64,000 nt of DNA from contig NZ_JAHSPF010000009.1 in assembly GCF_019132875.1 (NCBI RefSeq), forward strand, positions 1 to 64,000. The letters are read 5' to 3'. Every line of letters begins with the position of its first letter. The first letter of the stretch is position 1. This DNA is from Erwinia phyllosphaerae. GTDB taxonomy: Bacteria; Pseudomonadota; Gammaproteobacteria; Enterobacterales; Enterobacteriaceae. This document shows positions 51,480 to 60,695 of this stretch, in pieces. The translations under genes and the position numbers were made by a program. Under the pieces are notes generated by a model. The model saw only the letters and a list, made by a program, of their open reading frames with translations, did no database searches and was not told where the DNA came from.

Positions 51480-52100
51480 ATGACTACCCCTTCTTTAGAC
51501 AGCGTAGAAGCGCAAGCAAGTTACGGTATCGGTTTACAGGTTGGCCAGCAGCTGCTGGAGTCTGGTCTGCAAGGTTTGCAGCCAGAAGCATTGCTGGCGG
51601 GCCTGCGTGATGCGCTGGAAGGGAATTCCCCGGCCGTGCCTGTAGACGTGGTACACCGCGCGCTGCGTGAAGTGCATGAGCGTGCTGACGGCGTTCGTCG
51701 CGAGCGTCAGCAGGCGATGGCTGCGGAAGGCCAGAAATTTCTGGAAGAGAACGGCCAGCGCGAAGGCGTGAACAGCACCGAATCTGGCCTGCAGTTCAGC
51801 GTTATCAAGCAGGGCGATGGCGCTATCCCGTCTCGTCAGGACCGCGTACGCGTTCACTATACTGGCAAACTGATTGACGGCAGCGTTTTCGACAGCTCCG
51901 TTGCGCGCGGCGAACCGGCAGAATTCCCGGTAAGCGGCGTGATCCCTGGCTGGATTGAAGCGCTGACGCTGATGCCGGTAGGCTCCAAATGGCAGCTGGT
52001 GATCCCACAAAACCTGGCCTACGGCGAGCGCGGTGCGGGCGCTTCTATTCCGCCATTCAGCACGCTGGTATTTGAAGTAGAGCTGTTAGAAATTTTATAA
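51480..52100 (+). CDS. FKBP-type peptidyl-prolyl isomerase FklB (FKBP22)
   Basis: FklB speeds cis-trans isomerisation of prolyl bonds in the cytoplasm. The 206-residue protein has an N-terminal helical dimerisation domain (about 1-90, [11 protein letters not shown]) and a C-terminal FKBP domain with [27 protein letters not shown] and [18 protein letters not shown] active-site residues. AAAGGAAA lies before the ATG. No clear terminator follows; two hairpins without T-runs lie just downstream. Confidence 0.97.
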   Translation: MTTPSLDSVEAQASYGIGLQVGQQLLESGLQGLQPEALLAGLRDALEGNSPAVPVDVVHRALREVHERADGVRRERQQAMAAEGQKFLEENGQREGVNSTESGLQFSVIKQGDGAIPSRQDRVRVHYTGKLIDGSVFDSSVARGEPAEFPVSGVIPGWIEALTLMPVGSKWQLVIPQNLAYGERGAGASIPPFSTLVFEVELLEIL

Positions 52101-52446
52101 TTTTGTATTATAGGGTTAACTAATCTCAATTGATTGGTTAAAAGTAGTGGCAACGCACTAACACTGTGTTGTCACCGCTATTTATAATGGCCGTACTTAA
52201 ATAGAAATATCAAAATAGATTAATTTAATAATTATCTTTAAAGCGAGAAATTTATATTCATTCCTTTCTGTAATTAATTCACCTGTTTAATTTTCATGGT
52301 TGACTTATTTTAAAATATGCCCTAACCTCCCTTCCGTGGCTTAAGTCACGCTCTTTATGGACTAATGAAGAGTTATATAAGTCAATTAAATCCTATGAAT
52401 GATATAGCGTTTAATTAGATCTTTTATCAATTACAAGGAGTTTATC
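52101..52446. promoter_or_regulatory. AT-rich region upstream of the microcin-like gene
   Basis: Two hairpins follow fklB: TTAACTAATC/GATTGGTTAA (52116-52125, 52132-52141) and GTGGCAACGCA/TGTGTTGTCAC (52147-52157, 52165-52175), both with wobble pairs and no T-run. The remaining 270 bp are AT-rich and must contain the promoter of the microcin-like gene. I see no convincing Fur box. Confidence 0.45.
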
Positions 52447-52731
52447 ATGCGTGAATTAAAAACCTCAGAAGTAGAAGCCGTTTCAGGTGCAGGTATTATT
52501 GCCGATATGTCCGCTGGCATTGGCAATGCCATTGGTAATGTTGTTGATTCAGCCGCAGCTTTATTCGGTAAAACAACGACTTTTGCCAGCATCTCTGCGC
52601 AAATGGGCAAAGGTATCGGGCAATTTTTTGAGTTGAACTTCAGCGATGCGATGGACAATCTCCATACCAGTGTTTCTGATATGGTTGGCGCGATTACCTC
52701 GTTTTTTTCCAGCTCTGACACTAAGCTCTAA
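52447..52731 (+). CDS. Class II microcin/bacteriocin-like precursor with double-glycine leader
   Basis: This 94-residue peptide begins MRELKTSEVEAVSGAG, which fits the leader of class II microcins (compare the MR-x-L/I-x3-E/Q-x-V-SG-G/A pattern of microcins V, H47 and L). Cleavage after Gly14-Ala15 by a C39 peptidase exporter would release about 79 residues. The mature part is rich in Gly, Ala, Ser and Ile, has no cysteine, and contains two GxxxG motifs (Gly26-Gly30, Gly54-Gly58), as in membrane-acting class II peptides. AAGGAG lies seven bases before the ATG and a strong terminator follows. No immunity gene, CvaA/CvaB-type exporter or modification gene is visible in the window. Activity is inferred, not shown. 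Confidence 0.65.
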   Translation: MRELKTSEVEAVSGAGIIADMSAGIGNAIGNVVDSAAALFGKTTTFASISAQMGKGIGQFFELNFSDAMDNLHTSVSDMVGAITSFFSSSDTKL

Positions 52732-52906
52732 TTTATAAATCACAGTAAAAATATTTAAGCTGACGTTTTGCATGGCTTCTTTATTGAACAATGCAGATAA
52801 AACGTAAAAATAAGCTTATCAGGCGCTTTAAACGATATAAACAAAGATAGCAATGCGGCTTGTGCCGTATGAGAACTATATTCCAGCGCCTTTAAACTAT
52901 GTAGGT

Positions 52907-52937
52907 AAGCCAGCATGTTAAATGCTGGCTTTTTTTA
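52907..52937 (+). terminator. Terminator downstream of the microcin-like gene
   Basis: Arms AAGCCAGCAT and ATGCTGGCTT (52907-52916, 52922-52931) form a perfect 10-bp stem with a GTTAA loop and run into eight T residues. The T-run is on the plus strand only, so it terminates transcription toward cpdB, 175 bp after the microcin-like stop. Confidence 0.92.
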
Positions 52938-52941
52938 CTGC

Positions 52942-54882
52942 TTATTGATGCAGGTTAATCTGGTAAATAGCGAAACCAATATCGTCACTTCCGGTTTTTT
53001 TCAGCGGATAATCCGCTCGTTCTTTTATAAAGTTTTCTGCTTTTTCCGAAGGCGACGTTTCAAACCTGATATCCAGAGGAGTCTGGCCGTGAATTTTTGC
53101 CAGCCGCCAGTTTTTATCAGCCTGCGGATTAACTTCGCCAAACTTTTTCGTTTGGGATTCGATATAGGCGGCGACAATAGCGCGGTTTTCATCCGGGGCA
53201 GCAAAAGCCACATGCTTTTCTCCCGTCCCGGCGAATTTACCGCTGTAGGCCCGATAGTTATTGGTTGCTACCAGAAAAACAGCGTCTTCAGCAATCGGCT
53301 TTGCTTGCCACGTCAGATCGCGGATACGCGAAGCGTTGGCGTTAATCAGCTGGCATTCAGCGTCGTAGCGCGCAGGCTGTGTAACGTCAATCTGATAGTT
53401 AACGCCATCAATCACGTCAAAATTATAAGTGCGGAAATCCCAGTTAATCAGCGACTGCGGCTTAGCGCTGGCCGGATCTATCTGGTTGTACTGCCCGGCC
53501 GAGCACTCCAGCCACTCTTTAACTTCTTTACCGCTAACCTTCATGGCCACCAGCGTATTAGGATAAAGGTAGAGATCCGCTGCGTTACGGAACGTCAGCT
53601 GGCCTTTTTCAACTTCCACATAGCTGGCAGGATCGTTCTTACGGCCGCCCGCTTTAAAAGGCGCGGCAGCGGACAGCACGGGCAGCCGCGCCAGATCCGG
53701 ATCGCCCTGAATAAAGCGCTCCACGTAATCCCGCTGGGCGTTATTGACTATCTGCACCGTCGGGTCGTCCTGAACCAGTGATAAATAGCTGTACATCACG
53801 TCAGCCGATTTGCCGATGGGTTTACTGACAAAATCGCGCGTGGCTTTGTGGTCCGGCTCCATGACCTTCAGTATCGCGCTGTCTTCGGCCGCCAGTGATT
53901 TTTTGGCGGCCGTATCGTAAATCGGACGCGCCTGCGCCGTGGCGTCGACAACCTGCCAGCGCCCTGAATCATTATTTAACACCAGATCGACTACGCCAAG
54001 ATGGTCGCCCCACATACCCGGCATCACCGCAGGAATGCCGTTCAGCGTTCCTTTGGCAATATCAGCGCCTTTGATGGCGGCAAAATCCTTGCCTGGGAAA
54101 ACTGCGTGAGCGTGACCAAACAGGATAGCGTCTATCCCCGCCACCTGGCTCAGGTAGTAAACGGAGTTTTCCGCCATGGCGTGCCAGGGTTCGCTGGAAA
54201 GGCCAGAATGCGGGATGGCCACAATCAGATCGGCACCCTGTTTACGCATTTCCGGCACCCATTTGCGTGCGGTTTCGGTAATATCTTCCACGGTAACCTT
54301 GCCGCTAAGATTTTTTTTATCCCACGTCAGGATCTGCGGTGGCACAAAACCGATATAGCCAACCTTGAGCTGGTGCGTTTTTCCTTCCCGGTCGGTTACT
54401 TCCACGGCCTTTATCAGGAAAGGTGTAAACATCGGTTTTCCCGTATGGGTATCAATGATATTCGCGTTGATATAGGGAAACCTGGCGCCGCTAATGGCTT
54501 TATGCAGATAGTCCAGGCCGTAGTTGAATTCGTGGTTGCCCAGGTTACCCACGGTGTAATCCAGCGTATTCATCGCCTTGTAAACCGGATGAACCTCACC
54601 CTGCTGCAATCCTTTAGCGGCGGCGTAATCGCCAAGCGGGCTGCCCTGAATGATGTCGCCATTATCAACCAGCACGCTGTTGGCCACCTCACCGCGAGCC
54701 GCTTTAATCAGCGTCGCCGTGCGCACCAGGCCAAATTTTTCGGTGGCGCTGTCTTTGTAATAGTCATAGTCCATCATATTGCTGTGTAGATCGGTCGTTT
54801 CCAACAGACGGAAATCCAGCGTGGCGGCATGCAGAACGCTGCTTACCAGCAGAGCGCCCAGCGTCACAATGTGTTTGCTCAT
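52942..54882 (-). CDS. 2',3'-cyclic-nucleotide 2'-phosphodiesterase / 3'-nucleotidase CpdB
   Basis: CpdB is a periplasmic metallo-phosphoesterase that opens 2',3'-cyclic nucleotides and removes 3'-phosphate, allowing use of external nucleotides. The 646-residue precursor has a signal peptide (ending [11 protein letters not shown]), a calcineurin-like domain with [38 protein letters not shown] and [10 protein letters not shown], and a C-terminal 5'-nucleotidase domain (to about 640). The ATG at 54882 follows AAGGAGA and gives the E. coli length; an upstream in-frame ATG at 54924 is not used. Confidence 0.97.
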   Translation of the reverse strand: MSKHIVTLGALLVSSVLHAATLDFRLLETTDLHSNMMDYDYYKDSATEKFGLVRTATLIKAARGEVANSVLVDNGDIIQGSPLGDYAAAKGLQQGEVHPVYKAMNTLDYTVGNLGNHEFNYGLDYLHKAISGARFPYINANIIDTHTGKPMFTPFLIKAVEVTDREGKTHQLKVGYIGFVPPQILTWDKKNLSGKVTVEDITETARKWVPEMRKQGADLIVAIPHSGLSSEPWHAMAENSVYYLSQVAGIDAILFGHAHAVFPGKDFAAIKGADIAKGTLNGIPAVMPGMWGDHLGVVDLVLNNDSGRWQVVDATAQARPIYDTAAKKSLAAEDSAILKVMEPDHKATRDFVSKPIGKSADVMYSYLSLVQDDPTVQIVNNAQRDYVERFIQGDPDLARLPVLSAAAPFKAGGRKNDPASYVEVEKGQLTFRNAADLYLYPNTLVAMKVSGKEVKEWLECSAGQYNQIDPASAKPQSLINWDFRTYNFDVIDGVNYQIDVTQPARYDAECQLINANASRIRDLTWQAKPIAEDAVFLVATNNYRAYSGKFAGTGEKHVAFAAPDENRAIVAAYIESQTKKFGEVNPQADKNWRLAKIHGQTPLDIRFETSPSEKAENFIKERADYPLKKTGSDDIGFAIYQINLHQ

Positions 54883-55217
54883 CTCTTCTCCTTGATTGGG
54901 TGTATTCAGTCCATAACGTCGCAAAGTTTCATAAAACTAATACCTTCTGTCTCACAGATATGTGACCAGCGACAAATATTTTTCTCTTATAGTGACGATA
55001 TGCCGCTGATGGCGAAGCCTTCAGGACGACGAGCGGCCAGATTTAGTGGAAAAACAGCAGCTCCTGCGGCATAAAATAAATTATGCTATTGATAATTAAG
55101 CCCTGACGGATTGCGGTTAGGTCAGCCTGCGGCACCAGGCTAAGATCATACTGAGTACTGGCGTAAAGACGTGCAGCGATCGACCGCCGACGGCCAACGC
55201 TAATAAAGAGGTGAAAA
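54883..55217. promoter_or_regulatory. Divergent promoter region of cpdB and cysQ
   Basis: These 335 bp lie between the two divergent genes. A TCACA-GATA-TGTGA inverted repeat (54952-54965) lies about 75 bp from cpdB; its half-sites resemble CRP half-sites but in the reverse arrangement, so it is not a standard CRP site. No small ORF is supported. Confidence 0.4.
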
Positions 55218-55958
55218 ATGTTAAACCCTATATGTCAGCTGGCACGCGATGCGGGTGCCGCTATTATGCAGATCTACAATAGCCAGACGCCGCTGGACAT
55301 CGAAAAGAAATCGGATGACTCTCCGGTAACCGCTGCGGATATTGCCGCACACAAAATTATTCTGCAGGGGCTTGGTGAACTGACGCCGGACATTCCGGTT
55401 CTGTCGGAAGAGGATCCGCCAGGCTGGGAAATTCGCCAGCACTGGCAGCGCTACTGGCTGGTTGATCCGCTGGACGGCACCAAAGAGTTCATCAAGCGTA
55501 ACGGTGAGTTTACCGTTAACATCGCGCTCATTGAAAACGGCAAGCCGGTGCTGGGCGTGGTTTATGCGCCGGTGATGGACGTGATGTACTCTGCCGCTGA
55601 AGGTAAGGCGTGGAAAGAAGAGGGCGGGGTGAAAAATCAGATCCACGTGCGCGAAGCTCGTCCGCCGCTGGTCGTAGTAAGCCGTTCTCACAGCGATACC
55701 GAGCTGGAAGACTATCTGAACCAGCTGGGCGAGCACCAGACCATTGCTATTGGCTCTTCGCTGAAGTTTTGCCTGGTGGCCGAAGGCAAAGCGCAGCTCT
55801 ATCCGCGTTTTGGGCCAACTAACATCTGGGATACTGGCGCAGGCCATGCGGTGGCGATTGCGGCTGGCGCACACGTACACGACTGGCAGGGTAAAACGCT
55901 CGACTATGCCCCGCGCGAAGCTTTTCTGAATCCTGGCTTTCGCGTGTCGATCTTCTAG
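55218..55958 (+). CDS. 3'(2'),5'-bisphosphate nucleotidase CysQ
   Basis: CysQ hydrolyses adenosine 3',5'-bisphosphate (PAP), the by-product of sulfate assimilation, to AMP. The 246-residue protein belongs to the Li-sensitive, Mg-dependent inositol-monophosphatase superfamily and shows LSEEDPP (E64, E65), DPLDGTKEF (D83-T88) and [10 protein letters not shown], the metal and substrate ligands. AAAGAGGTG precedes the ATG. Position beside cpdB is as in E. coli, where both deal with 3'-phosphonucleotides. Confidence 0.98.
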   Translation: MLNPICQLARDAGAAIMQIYNSQTPLDIEKKSDDSPVTAADIAAHKIILQGLGELTPDIPVLSEEDPPGWEIRQHWQRYWLVDPLDGTKEFIKRNGEFTVNIALIENGKPVLGVVYAPVMDVMYSAAEGKAWKEEGGVKNQIHVREARPPLVVVSRSHSDTELEDYLNQLGEHQTIAIGSSLKFCLVAEGKAQLYPRFGPTNIWDTGAGHAVAIAAGAHVHDWQGKTLDYAPREAFLNPGFRVSIF

Positions 55959-55998
55959 CCGCTTTTAGTGGAGGCGAGTTTGCCTCCACGGCAAAAAA

Positions 55999-56550
55999 CT
56001 AACGCAGCAGCGTACGTACCAGCTCAATAACCTGCGGTATTTCCTGCTGCGTCAGCGCCCCATCTTTGACAAAACGCACTCGCCCCGTTTTATCCAGCAC
56101 GATAATAGCCGACCCTTCATCCTCTAACTGCCACGCTTTTTTAGCGATGCCGTTGCTGTCGATAATAAATTGCGACCACGGATACTGTTTTTTGCCGGTA
56201 CGGATACTGTTGCGTACAAACATGCTGGTGCCGGGAATCGCATCATCGGTATTAATCAGCGTGGTGGTTTGATAACGGTCGCGAGGAAAGTGGGCGGCGG
56301 TAATCGCCTCGATCAGCGCCGCGTTCTTTTCTTTAGCCGAGGCGCGGCCAGCGATGTGTTGAACAATCCTGACCTTCCCGGGCAGCGCCGCGCTGTTCCA
56401 GTTCTGGTAACTAAATTCATCCTGCTGATAGCGCAGTTCGCCCCTGTCGGCTATACCTACGGGCGGCACGCGCTGTCCGGTAACCAGATTATGGGCGCTG
56501 GCGAGCAGCGGGAAGAGGATAAACAGCGTTAGCAGAAGACGAACAAACAT
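55999..56550 (-). CDS. YtfJ family secreted protein
   Basis: This 183-residue protein of unknown function has a signal peptide (MFVRLLLTLFILFPLLASA) and a thioredoxin-like-fold YtfJ domain (HNLVTGQRVPPVGIADRGEL, VQHIAGRASAKEKNA, YQTTTLINTDDAIPGTSMFV). It has no CxxC motif, so it is probably not a redox enzyme. The ATG at 56550 aligns with the E. coli start but lacks a clear ribosome binding site; an ATG at 56577 with AGGA just before it is an alternative that would lengthen the signal peptide. Confidence 0.9.
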   Translation of the reverse strand: MFVRLLLTLFILFPLLASAHNLVTGQRVPPVGIADRGELRYQQDEFSYQNWNSAALPGKVRIVQHIAGRASAKEKNAALIEAITAAHFPRDRYQTTTLINTDDAIPGTSMFVRNSIRTGKKQYPWSQFIIDSNGIAKKAWQLEDEGSAIIVLDKTGRVRFVKDGALTQQEIPQVIELVRTLLR

Positions 56551-56851
56551 AATTTTAATGCCGGAATGAGTAGTCATGTTCCTGCAATAATAAACGTGGA
56601 TGATGCGTCTGTCGCCGGGATACAACATCTTTGCAACACAACGCACAATTCCGACATGCTTGAAGGTTTATACTGCCTCAACGCCACAAGCTGACAGAGC
56701 CTACTGTCATGATGTGTAAAAACAGTAAAAAAAGTCAGCTTTCGGAATATTGGAAGTGAAACCTGGTCTATAGTGTACCCACTTTGTGCTGCAAAGATTC
56801 GTACCGAGCCTGGACACGACACAGCACGTATTATCTTTCAGGAGTAGTAAC
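56551..56851. promoter_or_regulatory. Region between ytfJ and ytfK
   Basis: This 301-bp divergent region holds the ytfK promoter. A -10-like TATAGT lies at 56769-56774 without a good -35 at the proper distance, so an activator may be needed. CTGTCAT at 56704-56710 resembles one half of a Pho box, but the second half is poor. AGGAG lies before the ytfK ATG. Confidence 0.35.
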
Positions 56852-57058
56852 ATGAAGATTTTCCAGCGATATAATCCGCTGCAGGTAGCTAAATACGTCA
56901 AAACCCTGTTTCGAGGCAGAATTTATATTAAAGACGTAGGCGCATTTGAATTTGATAAGGGCAAAATCCTGATCCCACGCATTAAAGATAAGCAGCACTA
57001 CAGCGTGATGTCAGAAGTGAACCGTCAGGTTCTGCGGCTGCAGACCGAGTTCAACTAA
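56852..57058 (+). CDS. YtfK, activator of SpoT-dependent (p)ppGpp accumulation
   Basis: This 68-residue cytoplasmic protein is nearly identical to E. coli YtfK across [16 protein letters not shown] and [13 protein letters not shown]. In E. coli it binds SpoT and tips it toward (p)ppGpp synthesis during phosphate and fatty-acid starvation. The ATG at 56852 with AGGAG upstream gives the family length; the frame is open further upstream but the added part is not conserved. Confidence 0.94.
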   Translation: MKIFQRYNPLQVAKYVKTLFRGRIYIKDVGAFEFDKGKILIPRIKDKQHYSVMSEVNRQVLRLQTEFN

Positions 57059-57097
57059 CGCCAGTGAGACAGCCGCAAGGCTGGAAGGCATAAGAAG

Positions 57098-57121
57098 AAG
57101 GCGCGATATTCGCGCCTTTTC
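57098..57121 (+). terminator. Terminator between convergent ytfK and ytfL
   Basis: Arms AAGGCGCGA and TCGCGCCTT (57098-57106, 57110-57118) pair perfectly around TAT and are followed by TTC and a T-rich stretch. It serves ytfK and possibly the convergent ytfL, whose stop is at 57127. Confidence 0.8.
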
Positions 57122-57126
57122 TGTTT

Positions 57127-58455
57127 TTATTCTTCGACTATTTTGCTCAGCACCGCCGTCGCGCTGGTGCGGGCCTCATCAATTCGCGTCACCAGTAGCT
57201 GATCGATACGGTAGCTGTCGATATCCACCACCTCAAACTTGTAGCCGTGAAACTTCACGAAGTCGGTGCGCTTAGGGATTTTTCTCAGCATATACATCAT
57301 AAAGCCGCCGATGGTTTCGTAGTTGCCGGACTGCGGGAATTCATCAATATCCAGCACGCGCATCACGTCATCAATTGGCGTACCGCCTTCGACCAGCCAG
57401 GAGTTTTCGTCGCGCGCGACAATCTGCTCTTCCATGCCCTGACCGACCAGATCGCCCATCAGCGTGGTCATCACGTCGTTCAGCGTGATAATCCCTACTA
57501 CCAGCGCATATTCGTTCATGATCACCGCAAAGTCTTCCCCGGCGGTTTTAAAGCTTTCCAGCGCTTCCGAAAGCGTCAGCGTATCCGGCACGATAAGCGC
57601 TGAACGGATCTGCACGCCGCTGTTGAGCGCCATACTTTGGTTGCCCAGCACGCGCAGCAGCAGCTCTTTGGAATCCACGTAGCCGACAATGTGATCGATA
57701 TCATCATTACAGACCAGAAACTTGGAATGAGGATGGTTAGCGATTTTTTCCTTCAGGCTGGCTTCTTCTTCGTGCAGGTTAAACCACACCACGTTTTCAC
57801 GCGAGGTCATGGAGGAGGGCACGGTGCGCGATTCCAGCTCAAACACGTTTTCGATCAGCTCATGTTCCTGCTTGCGCAGTACGCCAGCCAGCGCGCCCGC
57901 TTCTACGACTGCATAAATGTCATCGGAGGTAATATCGTCTTTGCGCACCAGCGGAATTTTAAACAGGCGGAAAATGATATTGGCGCCACCGTTAAAGAAC
58001 CAGACCAGCGGGCGAAAGATAAACAGGCACAGCCGCATTGGATTAATAATTTTTAGCGCAATAACTTCCGGCGCAATCATCCCCAGCCGCTTGGGAAAAA
58101 GGTCGGCGAAAAGGATAAACAGGCTGGTTACCAGCGTAAAGGAAGCGATAAAGCTGAGCTGTTCTGCCAGCTCCGGGCTGGCAACGCGATCGAAAAGCGT
58201 ACGGAAAACCGGTGAAAAGGCAGAGTCGCCCACAATACCGCCAAGGATAGCCACGGCGTTAAGGCCAATCTGCACCACGGTAAAAAACATGCCGGGCGTT
58301 TCCTGCATCTTCAATACCCGTTGGGCGTTGATATTGCCGTCGTCCGCCAGCAGCTTGAGTTTAATTTTGCGTGAAGCCGCCAGAGAGATTTCTGAAAGAG
58401 AAAAAAACGAGCTGATCGCAATCAGCATTAAGATGACAAGCAAGCTGTCTAACAT
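57127..58455 (-). CDS. CNNM/CorC-type inner-membrane transporter YtfL (PaeA)
   Basis: This 442-residue membrane protein has an N-terminal DUF21/CNNM membrane domain (about 1-190) starting with LLVILMLIAISSFFSLSEIS, a pair of CBS domains (about 205-330, PSSMTSRENVVWF, NDVMTTLMGDL) and a C-terminal CorC_HlyC domain (about 345-430, GNYETIGGFMMYML). The E. coli homologue has been reported to export putrescine and cadaverine (PaeA). Length and domain order are standard. In E. coli, msrA separates it from tamA; here there is no msrA. Confidence 0.94.
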   Translation of the reverse strand: MLDSLLVILMLIAISSFFSLSEISLAASRKIKLKLLADDGNINAQRVLKMQETPGMFFTVVQIGLNAVAILGGIVGDSAFSPVFRTLFDRVASPELAEQLSFIASFTLVTSLFILFADLFPKRLGMIAPEVIALKIINPMRLCLFIFRPLVWFFNGGANIIFRLFKIPLVRKDDITSDDIYAVVEAGALAGVLRKQEHELIENVFELESRTVPSSMTSRENVVWFNLHEEEASLKEKIANHPHSKFLVCNDDIDHIVGYVDSKELLLRVLGNQSMALNSGVQIRSALIVPDTLTLSEALESFKTAGEDFAVIMNEYALVVGIITLNDVMTTLMGDLVGQGMEEQIVARDENSWLVEGGTPIDDVMRVLDIDEFPQSGNYETIGGFMMYMLRKIPKRTDFVKFHGYKFEVVDIDSYRIDQLLVTRIDEARTSATAVLSKIVEE

Positions 58456-58955
58456 AGAACATCCGTTAAGTGGCCGGGTCAGTCGCTTTTGCTAAAAAGG
58501 CGCTGAAGCAGGCCTTGAGTTGAATACCTGTCATTTTTGGCCTGGGCAGCGCGTAGCGCACATCCTGTACTATTGAATAACGCTATCCGTGCCAAAAATG
58601 TCTGCACCACTGGAAGGGCAGAATTACGTTATCGGGCCGCAGCGCGGCCTTCGCAGTGGATTATAACCGTGGTGAGGATTGCTTACAATTGCGGCGCTGT
58701 AAGAGGTACCGCAGGTTAAGGGGGGTAAGATTTATCCGAGTATACGGCCAATCCCGCTCGCGACAGGCCATTCCTTCACGATCCCCGGTTGTAACCTGGC
58801 GATTCTTTGCACACAATAACGCAAAATTTGGCTTTTCGAAGAAAAAGAGCCTCTGAGCCCGCAAAATATTGCCATGCTTAAGCGGGCCATTTCACCCTTT
58901 ATTTAGCGGTTGTGCCCATCTGGAATCTGGGCTGGCAACAAAATCAGGAGTTAGC
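58456..58955. promoter_or_regulatory. ytfL-tamA intergenic region without msrA
   Basis: These 500 bp contain no supportable gene. The short open frames of 60-67 codons here lack ribosome binding sites and family resemblance. A GC hairpin, GGCCGC/GCGGCC, lies at 58635-58649. The methionine sulfoxide reductase motif GCFWG is absent in all frames that I read, so msrA has been lost or lies elsewhere. The region must carry the divergent ytfL and tamA promoters. Confidence 0.6.
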
Positions 58956-60695
58956 GTGCCACGAATTCATGTCTATTGCATGTTATGTCTGATCGCTGCC
59001 GCACCCGTCGCTCAGGCGGCTACGGTGCGCTTGCAGGTCACTGGCTTATCCGGGGAATTACAAAAAAACGTGCGTGCCAGGCTGTCGACTATCTCCAGCG
59101 AGGAGATCTCTGCCGATGGCCGCTTTCGCGCGCGCGTAAGCGAAGCGATAAAAGAGGGACTCAAGGCGCTGGGCTACTACGAGCCGGAGATTGAGTTTGA
59201 GCTGCAGCCGCCGCCTGCGGGCGGAAAACGTCCGGTCCTGCTGACTAAAGTCACGCCGGGCCAGCCGGTCAAGCTCGCGGGCGAAACGGTCATTATTCGT
59301 GGCGAAGCCCGCACTGACGAAGATTACCAGCAGTTGCTCAGCAAAGGGAAAGGCAAAATTGGCGGCGTGCTTAACCACAGCGACTATGACAGCTTTAAAA
59401 GCTCGTTAGGCAACCTGGCGTTGCGTAAAGGCTACTTCGACGGCGACTACCGCAAAAGCCAGCTGGGCGTCTCCGTCGCGCGGCACCAAGCCTTTTGGGA
59501 CATCGATTATGACAGCGGCCAGCGCTATCGCTTTGGCGATGTAAGCTTTGAAGGATCGCAAATCCGCGAAGAGTATCTGCAAAACCTGGTGCCGTTTAAA
59601 AAAGGTGATTACTACAACTCGCGCGATCTGGCCGAGCTGAACCGTCGCCTTTCCGCTACCGGCTGGTTTAACTCCGTAGTCGTTGCTCCGCAGTTTGATA
59701 AGGGCCGTAAAGACAAAATTTTACCGCTGCACGGCGTAGTCAGTCCGCGCACTGAAAACACCATTGAAACCGGTGTGGGTTATTCCACAGACGTCGGGCC
59801 AAGAGTCAAAGCCACCTGGAAAAGGCCGTGGGTTAACTCTTACGGCCATAGCTTTACTACCAGCGCGAATATTTCCGCGCCGGAGCAGCAGCTTGATTTC
59901 AGCTATAAAATTCCGCTACTAAAAAATCCGGTAGAGCAGTATTACCTGCTGCAGGGCGGCCTGAAGAGAACGGATCTGAACGATACCAAATCTGATTCGA
60001 CTACGCTGGCCGCCTCGCGCTACTGGGAATCGTCTACGGGCTGGCAGCGCGCCGTTAACCTGCACTGGAGCCTGGATCACTTTACCCAGGGCAACGTGAC
60101 CAATACCACCATGCTGATTTACCCCGGCGTCAGCGTCAATCGTACGCGTTCGCGCGGCGGCCTGATGCCGACATGGGGCGATTCTCAGCGCTACTCGCTG
60201 GACGTTTCCGATACCACCTGGGGCTCGGACATCGACTTTGCTGTTGTCCAGGCGCAGAACGTCTGGATACGCACGCTGGCGGACAAGCATCGCTTTGTTT
60301 TTCGCGGCAACCTTGGCTGGATAGAAACCAGCGATTTCGACCGCGTGCCGCCTGATTTACGCTTCTTCGCGGGGGGCGATCGCAGCATTCGCGGCTACAA
60401 ATATAAAGGCATTTCGCCGCGCGATGACGATGGCAAGCTGACCGGTGCTTCTAAACTGGCTACGGGCTCGGTGGAATACCAGTACAACGTCACCGGCAAA
60501 TGGTGGGGCGCGGTCTTTATCGATTCCGGGGAAGCGGTCAACGACATCGCCCAAAGCAATTTTAAAACCGGTGCGGGTTTTGGCGTGCGCTGGCAGTCGC
60601 CGGTTGGGCCGATCAAGCTGGATATCGCCCGGCCCATTGGCGATAGCGAAAATCGAAATCTACAGTTCTATATCGGTTTGGGGCCTGAACTATGA
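58956..60695 (+). CDS. Translocation and assembly module subunit TamA
   Basis: TamA is an Omp85-family outer-membrane barrel that, with TamB, helps insert autotransporters and moves phospholipid toward the outer membrane. The 579-residue precursor has a signal peptide (ending [10 protein letters not shown]), three POTRA domains (about 22-260) and a 16-strand barrel with the lid-loop signature [11 protein letters not shown] (about residue 500) and a terminal strand ending FYIGLGPEL. The GTG at 58956 is chosen because AGGAG lies five bases upstream and the length matches E. coli; an upstream ATG at 58869 adds no conserved sequence. It overlaps tamB by four bases (ATGA). Confidence 0.96.
   Translation: MPRIHVYCMLCLIAAAPVAQAATVRLQVTGLSGELQKNVRARLSTISSEEISADGRFRARVSEAIKEGLKALGYYEPEIEFELQPPPAGGKRPVLLTKVTPGQPVKLAGETVIIRGEARTDEDYQQLLSKGKGKIGGVLNHSDYDSFKSSLGNLALRKGYFDGDYRKSQLGVSVARHQAFWDIDYDSGQRYRFGDVSFEGSQIREEYLQNLVPFKKGDYYNSRDLAELNRRLSATGWFNSVVVAPQFDKGRKDKILPLHGVVSPRTENTIETGVGYSTDVGPRVKATWKRPWVNSYGHSFTTSANISAPEQQLDFSYKIPLLKNPVEQYYLLQGGLKRTDLNDTKSDSTTLAASRYWESSTGWQRAVNLHWSLDHFTQGNVTNTTMLIYPGVSVNRTRSRGGLMPTWGDSQRYSLDVSDTTWGSDIDFAVVQAQNVWIRTLADKHRFVFRGNLGWIETSDFDRVPPDLRFFAGGDRSIRGYKYKGISPRDDDGKLTGASKLATGSVEYQYNVTGKWWGAVFIDSGEAVNDIAQSNFKTGAGFGVRWQSPVGPIKLDIARPIGDSENRNLQFYIGLGPEL

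Noticed and set aside
52561..52791. Antisense frame over the microcin-like gene as an immunity protein
   Set aside because: It lacks membrane segments and a ribosome binding site, and runs against the coding strand; more likely a shadow frame.
54952..54965. CRP operator in front of cpdB
   Set aside because: The half-sites are in the order TCACA-TGTGA with a 4-bp gap, the reverse of the CRP arrangement TGTGA-N6-TCACA.
56704..56721. Pho box upstream of ytfK
   Set aside because: Only the first CTGTCAT half matches; the second heptamer at the proper spacing is poor, so PhoB control cannot be claimed from this sequence.
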